A stretch of DNA of 64,000 nucleotides. It comes from Coriaria nepalensis (Eukaryota; Streptophyta; Magnoliopsida; Cucurbitales; Coriariaceae). Below, piece after piece: positions 11,216-22,429 of this stretch (its first letter is position 1; each line of letters begins with the position of its first letter). The position numbers and the translations under genes are program-made. The stretch is from the NCBI GenBank assembly GCA_027186245.1, contig CP114492.1, positions 4,228,501-4,292,500 on the forward strand, given 5' to 3'. The notes beneath the pieces are model-generated. The model worked only from the letters and a program-made list of their open reading frames with translations. It made no database searches and was not told the origin of the DNA.

Positions 11216-12229
11216 AGAGTGTGTTTTGGGATGGGTGACTGACCAAAGGCCAGTGCTTGCCCTAATGCATGCACGCACTAGTGGGCATTGCTAGTCAAAG
11301 TGAAGGATAAGCCGGTTGCCTCGAATGGCCCTCATTTGTTAAAATTTCGCAAGATTTAGTAGTTTTTTGGTTCAAAATTTAAAATTCTAAGTGGAGACAT
11401 GGTGAGATTTTAAGAGTATTTTACCGGAAAATAATCTAAACGGCTAAGATATCGGTCGATTAAGCTGGGTAAGCTAATTATACTATCAGACTATTCAAGT
11501 TTGACCCACTTATTTAGCCAAAATCACGAATCAAGATGCAAGAAAGATAGTTTTTATTAATGAGAGGCTACATAAATAGGGACTAACTAACTACAATGGG
11601 TAACACACCACTCAACCAACCTATTGATCCAACATCAATTTTGTTTGTCCTTATGCCATTTTATCATCGTTTAATGGATTTATTTAATTAAGCTTTTTAT
11701 AGCTCCATAGGCTTATGGCTTATGGCTTGCGCAATTCAGGTTGACATTCTTAATGTTTATTTTCTTTCACCATTGCAATGTCATTATTTTATCGTAGCTC
11801 ATTTATCTAAGAATAGTGCAACCCTTTAAGCTTTATGTTCACATCAATCATCTTACATTTTCAAGTCAGAATACTTTTTCATGCTAAACAAGTATCATTA
11901 ACCCAACCTTATTCCTTACTTTTTCTCCAAACACGTATCGTTAACCCAACCTTCTCCTTTAATTTTTCTATTGGCAAGTATCATTAACCCGACTTTGCTA
12001 TTTACTTTACCATTCATTTATGAGTAGGATTAACTTAACTTGAAGTAGCTTCATACTTCTATCATGCCCATATTTACCAAAACAAAACGATGTGACTCAT
12101 TTGGAACTTCAAACATTTTACGTTATTTTGATCCTTCATTAAGTGATATCCCTCTACCCCTTCCCTCTTCTCGGTATAAGATTTGATTAGTGTCAACAGC
12201 TCCAACCATGGTTCATTGAACGATAGTTA
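11214..12229. other. Intergenic, no gene seen
   Basis: All frames are closed at short distance. A motif catta-acccaac with cagtatc variants recurs loosely near 11893, 11939 and 11977, which suggests a degenerate local repeat of about 40 bases. Nothing else could be supported. Confidence 0.4.
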
Positions 12230-12790
12230 AATAGATTCTCTGTTATCTCAAATAAACCATCTCTCATGGGCTTGTCCTTCATCGCTCATCATCAGTTAAA
12301 CTATAAGCCTTCTCTAAAGCTAATTTGGCTTGGTGTCCGGATGACCAAAAATTGACTAGTGGGTTTTCTATTTTTCTTAATCAGAATCTTATAAGTTAGA
12401 GTTGCAAGAAACAACCAACCATGGCTCGATTAAGCATGAAAGCAAAATATCCTACCATTGTGCCTCTGCTGAGTTAAGCTGGCTTTCCTCCTTACTTAAT
12501 TAAATTCAATTTCTGCCTTTTCACTCGCCTACATTATATGGTGACAATATTGGTGCAACATACCTCACCGCCAACATAGTGTTTCATGCTCGTAGAAAGC
12601 ATATAGAGATTGATGTTCATTTTATACGAGATATGGTTTCTTCTAAACTTCTCAATGTTCGTTTTTTATACACCGTTGATCAAGTTGTAGACATTTTCAC
12701 CAAAAAGCTTTCAATATCTTGATTCCAAATACTACGTTCTAAGCTCAATGTCGATTCTCTGGTTTTGCTTGTGGGACGGTATTACAGCAT
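12230..12790 (+). pseudogene. Ty1/copia RNase H end and PPT remnant
   Basis: Pieced across frames, the plus strand reads the end of a copia polyprotein: the LRYLK-like block (near 12235), the AWCPDD and TSGF RNase H segment (12325-12370), ISW followed by KKQPTMAR (12405-12430), and a histidine-containing tail [13 protein letters not shown] (12597-12635) before a DIFTKKLS box (12690-12720). A purine run gtgggacgg at about 12770 resembles a polypurine tract. What follows is probably LTR, but its end was not found. Multiple stops make it inactive. Confidence 0.7.
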
Positions 12791-13557
12791 AATAAATTAA
12801 TATTTATTCTAATATAATTTATTGTAAATTCTTAGTTTCTCTCCTCTCTCTTTTATAAAGCAACTTACTTTACACTCCAAATACGTAATACAGAAACATT
12901 TCTCAATCATTATCATAAAAAATGACATGCTCACATCAATAACATTAAAGAAATATCAAAAGTTTCCCTCAAAATCAAATTGATCGACTGACCAAAAAAC
13001 AACATCAAAAATATCTTACATCCGAAACTTGGATTCGAAACCAATGACAAGAGACCCATATGTATGGATTTAGAACTCGGAACTAGGGTTGTCAATTTGG
13101 ATTTGGTTCTCGAATATTCGACTCGATCTTCCGGATTTGGATATCTCAGACAATATCGTTAATATCATTTTAATTTTCTAGGTCTGTTTCGGATGGATCT
13201 AAATCTTTAAACTAAGATTTGAATCTATCCGAATCCAACTTAATTAAAAAAAAAACCTAAAATTTTTTATTTGTCTCTCTTCCCCCTTGGCGAGCGAGGA
13301 ACGTAGTCAATGAAGCTCAGGAGGCATCGATCCTTTAAGTTTATTCCAAAGAAGGACCTACTAAGAATCCAGAGAGACAAACATTATTATCGCTAGAAGA
13401 AGTCAGTCTGGTTGAGGTTTCCGATCTTAGTGCCCATGAGCGTTTTTCTTTGTAAGAGAATCTCTCCATCACTTCCTTTAACTGGTTCTTAATTTTTAGA
13501 AATTATAGGTTTGCCGCTACCCATATATGTTTTTCCTACATGATTGCTTGACAAGCC
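12791..13557. other. Intergenic, probable copia LTR debris
   Basis: No gene is visible. The first part (to about 12930) may be the 3' LTR of the copia remnant. At 13040 there is a ggattcgaaacc word, but it lacks the rest of a tRNA or SINE promoter. 13280-13440 has short open stretches without recognisable similarity. Confidence 0.3.
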
Positions 13558-13761
13558 ATGGTATTTTTCCTTCTTCCTTCTTCCTTCTTCCTTCACTTTT
13601 TGTCCTTAATTCACATATTTAGCTCTCAAGGGAAGATGGATAGAGTAATTGAGGTTCTAGAATTAGTGAATGGTGAAGATGTGAATTACCCTTTCGATAA
13701 CTTTATATATAGTTCTATAATTTCTAGTTTTACAGAGCATAGAGAAAAAATAGAGTTATAG
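13558..13761 (+). pseudogene. Pentatricopeptide repeat (PPR) gene fragment
   Basis: The open frame reads SLIHIFSSQGKMDRVIEVLE followed by LVNGEDVNYPFDNFIYSSII. This is the helix-turn-helix pattern of a P-class PPR protein, and the wording closely recalls the segment of the Arabidopsis At5g57250-type PPR (SLIH-SF-QG-MDRAIEVLELM, NYPFDNF). About 55 residues are present, less than two repeats, and no flanking PPR motif is visible on either side. It is probably a captured or degraded piece of a mitochondrial RNA-binding PPR gene, not a working gene. The family call is fairly sure; the specific gene is from memory. Confidence 0.65.
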
Positions 13762-14355
13762 ATCTATGAACATTTAATGATTTATGATCTATTTTACTGA
13801 TTAATGTGATACATTCTTATGGAATTTGAAGTAATTATGGATATCCTTCTTAGGAGTGATAAGATTAAGCATAGGTAATGGAAACACTGGTCAAAATATG
13901 TGTTTGCAGAAAGAGGCAATTTCCTTCCCCTTTTTATTATTATGTTTATTTTTACCGGTGCTTTACATTTTTTAGCAGAAAGATCCAAGTTAGTAGTTTC
14001 TATCTAGAATAAAGAACGACAAGGATTAGTCTTTGATGTTATTTTCTGTAGCTATTGCATTTCTGACTATATTATAGAAGCGGCTTTGTTAGATAAAGCC
14101 TTGATTCATCTTTTTCTAAGTTTTATTGAGGTAATGCATACAAGTTTCTTTTGTTTTAGAAATATACAATTGAGGGACCTATTTAATTCATAATTATGTT
14201 TTTTAATGAAAAGTTGAAATTAAATCTTTAGTTACTGAAACTGAATTCTTGCATGATATCACCTGCATTCATTTGCTTTCTCTCTGCTTAAATGATTTTT
14301 ACCGTCCGAGTTTCATATACATTTCTGCATTCATATATTTATAGAAATAGTTTTG
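13762..14355. other. Intergenic, no gene seen
   Basis: AT-rich sequence with no sustained open frame and no recognised repeat boundary. It may contain further degenerate sequence from the PPR donor locus, but no motif supports that. Confidence 0.35.
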
Positions 14356-16920
14356 TGAGGCCCGGTCAATTTTGGACACGAAGAACTAATTATTGTTGTT
14401 TGGTTTTGGGCATAAGCAATTAACCCTCAAATTATTAGGCTAATTATGGTAATAATATAATGAAGAGATTATATTGTTACTATATAGTATACAATATATA
14501 GTAACAATGCACAAAAATGATGAGGTGGTGGAATGCACCAACTCACCTTTTCTCTCTCCCCGTATAAGATAAGCATGAGAAAATATTAATTTGGGTTGTC
14601 AATAGAAACCATACATGTATCAAATAATTAACCCCTAAGTCATCTTCTCCAGCTGTGACTTCGCACAGGACGAACGTGGTCCAGTAGCCTCACTGGTCAT
14701 AAATTCCAACTCTCTCCAACCTTGAGAAAATTCCAGCAAAAACCAAAAGAACCCCTTCCTTCCTTCCTAACGAACATCAGTGAAGGTGAAAGGAAGAATT
14801 TGCACGCTCATAGACTAGGATTTTAAGCTTGCACATTCTAAATAGAGCATACCAACCAAGGATAATTTTTGGTACGGATCTTCTGTGTTCTTAGATTTGA
14901 AGTTGTTAGTTATTGATAAATAGGTCGAAAATGAGAATGGAATTTGTAGGATATAAAGTAGCAAGACTCCTCAAAATGCAGAGAGTTAATGACTTTAAGA
15001 GGTAAAGGGTCGACGGGTTGATACCTTCAATGTATAAAGGGGTCAATGGGTCGACGCCTGTAGTATACAAAAGGGGGTCGATGGGGTCGACACCCTTAAT
15101 GACCGAAGGGTCGACCGGGTCCATGACTCAACACCTCGATTGAGGACTGAGTCAGGATTTGGAACCCATGCCAAGAGATATTATATTAGACTTCGGTCTG
15201 AGAAAGAAAGAAATACCTCAATCTGGATCAAGAACCCAGACCGAGGGGCATTATAGTAGATCTCGAACTAGGAGGGAAAATGGAAAACCTCGGTCTGAAA
15301 AGAAAAAAACACTTGGTCTAGGAAGAGTACTCGATGAAAGAGTGTTTTTGACATGTTGCATACGTGGTCGATAGGTCGATGGCTCAATACCTCGACACCT
15401 TCGACGCCTCAGAATATATGAATGGCTTGATAAGGTCTATGAGCCAGAGATATCAGTCATAGAGATTGTGAAATCATGGTTTTGAGATGTCGGTTTAGAG
15501 ATTCCAATTTCGAGATGTCAGTTTAGAGATGCCGGGTTAGGCATAGAGAACCGGAGATGTCGGTTAGCCTTGGCATAGAGAATCAACGACCTTAAATTAA
15601 GCTAAGTAAAAGAAGGAATAGAGAGAGAGATATGAAGGTTAGTTTAGATATTTTAGTTAATTGAATTGCCTAGAGCATTTCTAATGATTGAACTGTCCAT
15701 CTTTGCATGTGGATGCTTAGATCATTGAAGGAGCACCCTTTCAAGCAAGCTGGTGTCTGAACAGACTAGGACCAGCGAAGGTTGAACTATGAGTGATTAC
15801 TACTACATGCTAGCTTTTAAAGGATTTTTAAGTTATTAAAAGTGGTTAAGCCATTTCATGATTTCTATTCTACGTGGTTATTCTATATTCAATGGTTTTA
15901 AGCTATTTAAAAGATGTTATTTCCGTTTCATGGCTTTTATGCTATATGTTGATTCTTGAAGTTGTTTAAAGATAAATAAAGGATGTTTATGTTATATTCA
16001 TGATTTCTATTTAAGGGTTGCTTATGTTATTTTATAGCTTATGCCATATATGCTGGTTTTGAATGATTTCTTATGTTATTTACTAGCTTTTGCTGTATAT
16101 GCTGAATTTTGAAAGTTAATGGATTTAAATGAGAACTTCATGTTTTATGATTACCTATGTGGTAGGGTAAGTTATTGCGTAGCAGGATAAGTTAAAAGGA
16201 GAATTGCTCTTTCGGTATCGTCCCCGCAGTTGAAGGGATATAGCGGAGGACGTTGCCAAAATGGCCCCTCATTTTTAAAACTTCTTGTGAAAGTGTTAAT
16301 GGAAGCAAAGTGATATGGGATCCATCTCTTGAGTCCTAAGTGTGAGCAAAGTGTCACGTGATCACCTCTTGTTTCTTACACTCATGATTTTATGAATGAT
16401 ATATATACTGATTTATGAATGATATAGTTTCGCTGCCTTTTGATGATGTTTTTGGTTTTGTGAAAACAAGTATAAGTATGTTCAACTATATGCTAAAGAT
16501 CGAATTGCAATCGATATATTTCAATGACTTTACAGCACAAATGCGAATCTATCATGTTGTATGGAATCGCTTGCTAAAACATTTTGAAGAGTGGCAATTT
16601 CACCGGTTTTTAACCCTAACTGTATTGTTTTACAAAAGTGTAGTTATGTCTTATTAGATGCGAACATATAAACTATATTGACCAGATTTTACTGATTTTA
16701 TAGAAGGTATGCAAGTTTGTGATGAAAATGCATGATTTGAAATAGTTTTGACGAGTTGCATCTTCATGGGTTTATAAACTGTACTCACAACATGTTATAA
16801 TTATTGTTCACTGAGTTTTATACTCACTTTTTATTTTACTGAAAACTTTTTTAGATTAGTGAAGGAATAAAACTTTTGGAAGACTTGCTTGCCAGTTGCC
16901 AATAAATTTAGTAAAAGTTT
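14356..16920 (+). mobile_element. Inverted relative of the long gypsy LTR at 5542-8250
   Basis: The plus strand here matches the reverse complement of the 5.5-8.2 kb region in order: tcgac-rich repeats (about 15005-15130 and 15365-15400), the gatgtcggt cluster (15486-15570), a long AT section with recurring tgctgattttgaa phrases, and finally cactgagttttatactcact (16810-16830), the reverse complement of text at about 5950-5970. It starts near tgtgaggcccggtcaattttgg. The far end, which should read ggtcatgaca, is missing, so the copy is truncated near 16920 just upstream of the NAC gene. No coding remnant is attached. Confidence 0.55.
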
Positions 16921-17293
16921 TCCTAACGAACTATTAATTGAAGATAACTTACATTGTTCCTAAATAATTAGAAATAATATAAAATATAATAAATATATAA
17001 TATTATATATTTATATTATATTTCTGCTGATAGATTTAATAATATTAATTCAATTTTTAATTTTCTACGAATTCCTCACGGCTGACACAAGTCGTCTGAG
17101 CCTGTGAAATTTTTTTCATTTTTGGGCAATTTCCTGACGAGAGCGGTGGAGACGTGTGCTAAGACCTTCCAGCCTTCAGCGTTTGTCGCTATCCATTATA
17201 ATCCGCCGCGTTGCGAGCCCACGTTACCGTTCCATGCGCCCAACTGCAACCTGCCAGTAAAAATTCCGCACGCCTTGCATTGCACTCTATATT

Positions 17294-17302
17294 CCACGTG
17301 TC
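17294..17302 (+). promoter_or_regulatory. G-box/ABRE (CCACGTGTC) upstream of the NAC gene
   Basis: A perfect CACGTG core in the ABRE-like context CCACGTGTC lies about 240 bases before the NAC start codon. Such sites bind bZIP (ABF/AREB) and bHLH factors. A second copy lies about 100 bases downstream. Function is inferred from the motif only. Confidence 0.5.
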
Positions 17303-17392
17303 ATGTTATCATACGTTGATTATTGCGATCATAGAGCGCTCTGATGAAAACGCAGCACAGTAACAAGACGATGGACAACGCCTAGGAGCAGC

Positions 17393-17400
17393 ACACGTGT
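17393..17400 (+). promoter_or_regulatory. Second G-box (ACACGTGT) upstream of the NAC gene
   Basis: A palindromic ACACGTGT lies about 140 bases before the NAC ATG. Paired G-boxes about 100 bases apart are a common arrangement in ABA- and stress-responsive plant promoters. It could lie in the promoter or the 5' UTR, because the transcription start is not known. Confidence 0.5.
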
Positions 17401-17540
17401 TGTTGGTAAGAACTGATCAAAGATCTTGGGACCTGCTAGATAGATAGCGAGATAGAACAGAGAATCTGGGAAATTCGTCAATTATTTTTGGGTTTAAGGT
17501 TGTAAGAATTTTGATCTTCTTTGTCTGGTGGTAGCGACCG

Positions 17541-20500
17541 ATGGCGGTATTATCCATGGAAGCACTCCCTCTAGGGTTCAGATTCAGGCCAACTGACGAA
17601 GAGCTTATAAATCACTATCTCAGGTTGAAGATCAACGGTCGTCATTCGGAAGTACAAGTTATTCCAGAGGTCGACATATGCAAATGGGAGCCCTGGGATT
17701 TGCCTGGTATTTTCCTTTTTGTTTTCCAGCAATAAAAATCTTCGTTTCCTGTTAGGGATTTTGAGTTATGTTTTTTTTCCCTTGTGTACAATATCTGAGA
17801 AATGAATCTTTTTATTTACTTCTGTAGTTATTAATTCTATGGAACAATTCCGATTGAATATTTGATTCCCCATTAATAGTATTTTTTTTCTTACTGTTGA
17901 AATTTGAATCTTCTTTATTCCTATTGAATAATTCTTCCTACTTTCTTTTCTGCCATCTAAATAAGGAAGATTATATATATATATATATATAGATGGAATG
18001 AGCAACTTAGATAAAATTATCATTTAGGGTTTATCATGAGCATGCTAGTTTCTGTAAATAAATATTACATTGATTACACAATCTATTGAATGCTAAATGA
18101 AATTCAAGGAAGCAGGAAAATTGCTAATTTTATCGGATTGCTTTTTTTGAAAGCAGGGCAATCAGTGATAAAGACTGGTGATCCGGAGTGGTTCTTCTTC
18201 TGCCCACGTGATCGGAAATATCCAAACGGGCACAGGTCAAATAGGGCTACTGAAGCTGGGTATTGGAAAGCTACTGGGAAAGACCGGACCATCAAATCCC
18301 GCAAGAATGGGTCGAATAGTAGATTGATTGGGATGAAGAAGACATTGGTTTTCTATAGAGGCCGTGCTCCAAAGGGCGAGCGCACCAACTGGATTATGCA
18401 CGAGTATCGAGCCATGGATAAGGATCTTGATGGTACGAGTCCTGGACAGGTAGTTGCACTTTCTCTCTTCTACTTGTTATTTAATACTTTTGGTTTCTAC
18501 CCTGATGTTTGCTGATTGATTTCAGATTAGCTTACCTTGGGAGTTTCTAAACTTCAATGTGAAATTTTGAATACAGTTTAACCTATAATTTATCCATTTT
18601 TGTAACTCTTTAGTAAATGGGCTTTAAATCAAATTTCACACAAAAATTTTAAAATGTAGCTTCTAGGAACGAATTCAAAAACTGCTTGGATGCATATTGG
18701 TAGCTGTATTAAATCAGTTTAGGTCTGAAATTCATTTCATACCTATGAAATTAGTTGAGGCCATAGAATCTAATTGACATACACTTAATTAGGATCCAAG
18801 AACTTCTACTGAGATTATATGTTACTCAAATTTCAGTTTCGACTACATATTTTACTCCCAAGAAGATTTTTTGCTCTTCTTGTTGAAGGTTGATTACTCC
18901 TTAACCTGTGCTAATTTTTTCACTTGGTATTTTCTATTCCCTGAGCATTTCAATGTTTGGGGCACCAGGGTTATAGAGAACCTTGTTATTTTGATCGATT
19001 ATAACTTGTAGTTCCTGATATTGTAGGGGCCCTTTGTTCTATTCCGACTATTCCACAAGGTGGACGAGAAGCCTCTTCTTCTAAAATATGATGAAGTAGA
19101 AAAGACAGGTTCATCTCCTACAACTACTAAGTCTTATCCTGAAGACACATCCTCAGATCTAGTCCAAGAAACGGCATCGTCTCGAGTTTTGAAGGAATCA
19201 GAAGGTATAAACAGGTGGTTGACTGATGAATCAGTTAGTTTGATGCCTAAGAGTAATGTACCAGCTGAAAGCTGCTCAAATAGTCTCATGGCTTCTGACA
19301 TGGAGGATCATGGTACAGAAGAAATTCCTGGCTCGGTAAGAAGTAGATTGTGTTCCTGAACTCAAAAGGTATCCTTTTCGTTGTCATAATCAATCATGGA
19401 AAATTCATTGACAAGAATGTAATTTCGTCTTTCTCTCTAGGAATATCCACTTCTCGAAGAAAATCCAAAGTTCTTTGAGTCTTACATGGAACCTTTTGCC
19501 AGTGACTTTGGAAACGACAGCAATTTGTTGAACTTTCAGGATGGAACTAATGAACAGGACGTATCCATCTCAGAGTTGTTGGATGAGTTCTTTAATAACA
19601 ATGATAATGGCACTTGCAGTGATGCAGACACTGATCTGGCTGCACTACAGGTAAACGATAATATTTATTTTCAATATGTTTTCTTTTCAGATTGACTAGA
19701 AAATTAGATTTGGGATTTTATAGCCTTTTGACATAATTAGGGTGCATTTGGGCTAGATTTGGAATTTGGAAATTGGGTTACTGATGCTTTCATCAAATGT
19801 ATTTTCATTTTTTTTATGAGATCAACTAAATTTGTAATTGAAAATGAGGGATTGAAATGAACAGTAATTTTGTGCACACAAGCTTGATTGTAAATCAAAC
19901 GCAGTTTCAAATTATGACCCAAAGGGAACTGTAAGTTATTTAATTCCAATATACATGCTGAAAATGAAAGCTGACCTGTTGTCTTGTTGTTTTATAACAG
20001 CCTAATGCACAGATTAGAGCTTCTTGGTGGTATAATGATAAAGATGAGAACAGGGACTTAGTGCAAATGCAGATTCCAGTTGAAAATCACCAACCTCACA
20101 TGCCAAATGGGGTTATTGGTGAACCAGGCGGTGGGATGATTAAAATCAGAAGTCGCCGAGATGAGCCACCAAATCACACAGAGAGTTTTGTAGCTCAGGG
20201 TAGTGCTCCAAGAAGAATCCGTTTGCAGTTGAATAAGAGAGTTTCACCCCGGACCATAGTCTGTGAGAGCAAAACAAGAGACTTTAGTTTGTGTGAAGAA
20301 GATTTAGCTCAATCAACTAATACAGAGGTAAGGATCACTATATGAATCTTATGTAAGATCATTCAATGAAAACCAATATTCTAGAGGAATTTACTGACGA
20401 GTGTCATGTAGAAGAGTTTTCTACCGGCATTTAAATGAAATTAGTTATGTGCTTCATTAAGGACACTCCCTCCTCTTATAGTGCATGCAAGTTAAATTTT

Positions 20501-21005
20501 AAAACTGGGATGTTGGTAAACTGTAGTTTTATTTTCTTAGCAAACTATATTATTATGGTTAATGAGGTAAATGAAATTTGCCTTTTGATGAGTGATTGAA
20601 GCAAACCTCTAGGTTTTTGAATTTTTTTCCACATGGATTTGTACTCCAATTAAGTTATAAAGTGTGAATTGAATGGAGCGTTAGTGATTCACTTAGTTCA
20701 TTGCTTTTTTTTTTTTGCAGGCTAAAGAAGGGAATCAAGCACCAATCTTTGATGAGCAGGAAAAGGAGAGTCAGAGTTTGAAGTTTGACACGAACGATGG
20801 AGTACTGTCTGAGGAATCCTCTAACAAGCTCAGGCGGAGAATCAAGTTAAACAGTGTACCAGATAGTGCTCAGATCAATTCATCACCCTCGTTGGAATCA
20901 CCTTCTCTATCTCAAGGTCCAACAATATCTTTAATTTTCATAGTTGGTCTTTCACTTCTTGTAATTTTGTTCATACTGTTTCTTAGCGTATGGAGATCCT
21001 CCTGA
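17541..21005 (+). CDS. NAC014: Membrane-tethered NAC transcription factor (NTL, NAC014-like)
   Basis: Six exons: 17541-17706, 18157-18449, 19027-19335, 19441-19650, 20001-20327 and 20721-21005; all introns are GT-AG, the first phase 1 and the rest phase 0. The product is 529 aa. Residues about 9-165 form the NAC DNA-binding domain: [77 protein letters not shown] and WIMHEYR. The first intron lies at the usual DLPG position. The middle is Ser/Asp/Glu rich (activation type). A Lys/Arg segment KLRRRIKL precedes a C-terminal hydrophobic helix ([20 protein letters not shown]), so the factor is anchored in a membrane and should act in the nucleus after cleavage. ATG 17541 was chosen over ATG 17556 because it is first; the protein differs by only five residues. 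NAC014 is suggested by the anchor and by neighbours; another NTL is possible. Confidence 0.93.
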
Positions 21006-21566
21006 ATGTGATTTTGCTTAGAAAACAATATATAGATGATTTGTATGTGTGTAATGTATGTTACTAATTAGAAAGATGGCTAGGTTTGTAAATTGATTCT
21101 GGGGTGTATTTGTTAATGTAATTTGCGTTGATTAGAGAAAGGGATCCATATAAGATGATTTCTTACCTTTCTTTTGGTTAGTCTTAGCGAATTATTAAAT
21201 ATTTAAAAGGAAAGAAAGCTTGGGGATACAGCTATAATAACAGTAATATTTGCAAACTAGGACAATGTTAGAATATATCTCACGTTGATAGGATAGAAAA
21301 GCAAGATATTAGAAGATGTTTTATAATATATATATAAAATAAATAAAACAATCCGGACTTTAATAAACTTCATTCTGTTTCAAGTGATTCTTTGGCTGCA
21401 AAAGTTAGACCTAAGCAAAACCTTAAGACTCACAAAAGCACAAAATTTCATATATTCAAACCTACTAACAAAGTAATCCTCTCTCTTTTCTAAAGATTTT
21501 CTAGAATCTACATATATACTTGAACTATCGTTCAAGGCATCCTTATATTCCTCCCAATTGTAGGTG

Positions 21567-21605
21567 CCAAACCTTCCTTTTATATCCAAACCTTCCTTTA
21601 TATAA
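21567..21605 (+). promoter_or_regulatory. Duplicated segment with TATA box (TATATAA) of the His-rich protein gene
   Basis: TATATAA at 21599-21605 lies about 70 bases before the ATG at 21676, a normal distance for a plant core promoter with a short leader. The segment is a short direct duplication: ccaaaccttcctttta followed by tat occurs twice in succession from 21567, giving two TATA-like words. Confidence 0.55.
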
Positions 21606-21675
21606 CCAGTCACTTAACCATGTAATAAACATAGTCTTTTCCTTACCTTCTACTTTCTCCCTTCTAATTAAAAAA

Positions 21676-22230
21676 ATGTTTCAATCCGATCCACTGACGA
21701 AACCTGGCCAGTCCTCCGTTAATAACGAAGGTCATGACAAGCAAAAGCAATTCGACCGGGAAGTTAGAGACATGGTCTCCACCATAACTCGCCGGGTATC
21801 TGAGCTTCAAAAATCAGGTAGGGCCCACCACACAATTCATGAAGATCATGAAGATGACGATGAGGTTAGCATCATAACCCTAGCTGGAACCAACACTGGA
21901 GCAACTATGCGTAGTGAATTGGATGAGGCAATTAGAGCCGGCCATCCTCATGGGGGTTTGCATGGTGGAGATCATCATCAGCCAGACACCTTGACCACCC
22001 ATGTCAACAGTAACTTCCAGGCTATCAATAATTCTATAATGTTGGGTGGAAGCTATAGTACTAATGATCCCGGTGTTCATATGGACATCTCTGATTTTGC
22101 TGAGCCCGATCATCATCATAAGCCTGGCAAGCATGGTTCAAAGAAAGGTAAGAAGAAAGACAAAGATGCCTCAAAGAGTGACCATCAGAATGAGCCCTCT
22201 GATTCTTCTTCATCTGATGATCATGAGTGA
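21676..22230 (+). CDS. Small His-rich, Lys-rich protein, unknown function
   Basis: Intronless, 184 aa, start ATG 21676 after a TATA box at 21599 and a leader of a few tens of bases; an AATAAA lies at 22412-22417. I do not recognise a named family. Residues about 20-45 (FDREVRDMVSTITRRVSEL) look like an amphipathic helix. Next is an acidic/His stretch (HHTIHEDHEDDDE), then the least biased part, SIITLAGTNTGATMRSELDE, which looks like the conserved core. Later come HGGLHGGDHH and DHHHKPGKHG, a Lys-rich block KKGKKKDKD, and an acidic Ser/Asp tail. There is no signal peptide or membrane segment; the protein is probably largely disordered and could bind metal or nucleic acid (inference). An upstream in-frame extension to 21520 is open but runs through the TATA box, so it is not used. 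Codon use looks normal, so it is a real gene. Confidence 0.8.
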   Translation: MFQSDPLTKPGQSSVNNEGHDKQKQFDREVRDMVSTITRRVSELQKSGRAHHTIHEDHEDDDEVSIITLAGTNTGATMRSELDEAIRAGHPHGGLHGGDHHQPDTLTTHVNSNFQAINNSIMLGGSYSTNDPGVHMDISDFAEPDHHHKPGKHGSKKGKKKDKDASKSDHQNEPSDSSSSDDHE

Positions 22231-22411
22231 AAAGCATGGACTATTGTGGGCACGTAGAGTGCTCTCTCTCTCTCTCTCTATATATATATTTATGCAATAG
22301 TTATGCCTTTTTATTATTAATAATTGTAACTTTGCAAGTTATGTGATACGAGTTGCACATTTCCATTTGTGTGATGTTTTTGTATGCTTAACGTCATATA
22401 ATATTGCGAAT

Positions 22412-22417
22412 AATAAA
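22412..22417 (+). terminator. Polyadenylation signal AATAAA
   Basis: A canonical AATAAA lies about 180 bases after the stop codon of the 184-aa His-rich protein gene. Plant signals are loose, so the exact cleavage site is unknown. Confidence 0.4.
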
Positions 22418-22429
22418 TACACTTACGAT

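Noticed and set aside
13030..13060. ggattcgaaacc word resembling a tRNA T-loop/B box
   Set aside because: No matching A box, acceptor stem or anticodon arm could be built around it.
18104..18304. Antisense open frame opposite NAC exon 2
   Set aside because: Shadow of the conserved NAC domain coding sequence.
21520..21675. In-frame upstream extension of the His-rich protein to 236 aa
   Set aside because: It crosses the TATA box at 21599 and has a different composition; ATG 21676 is the likelier start.
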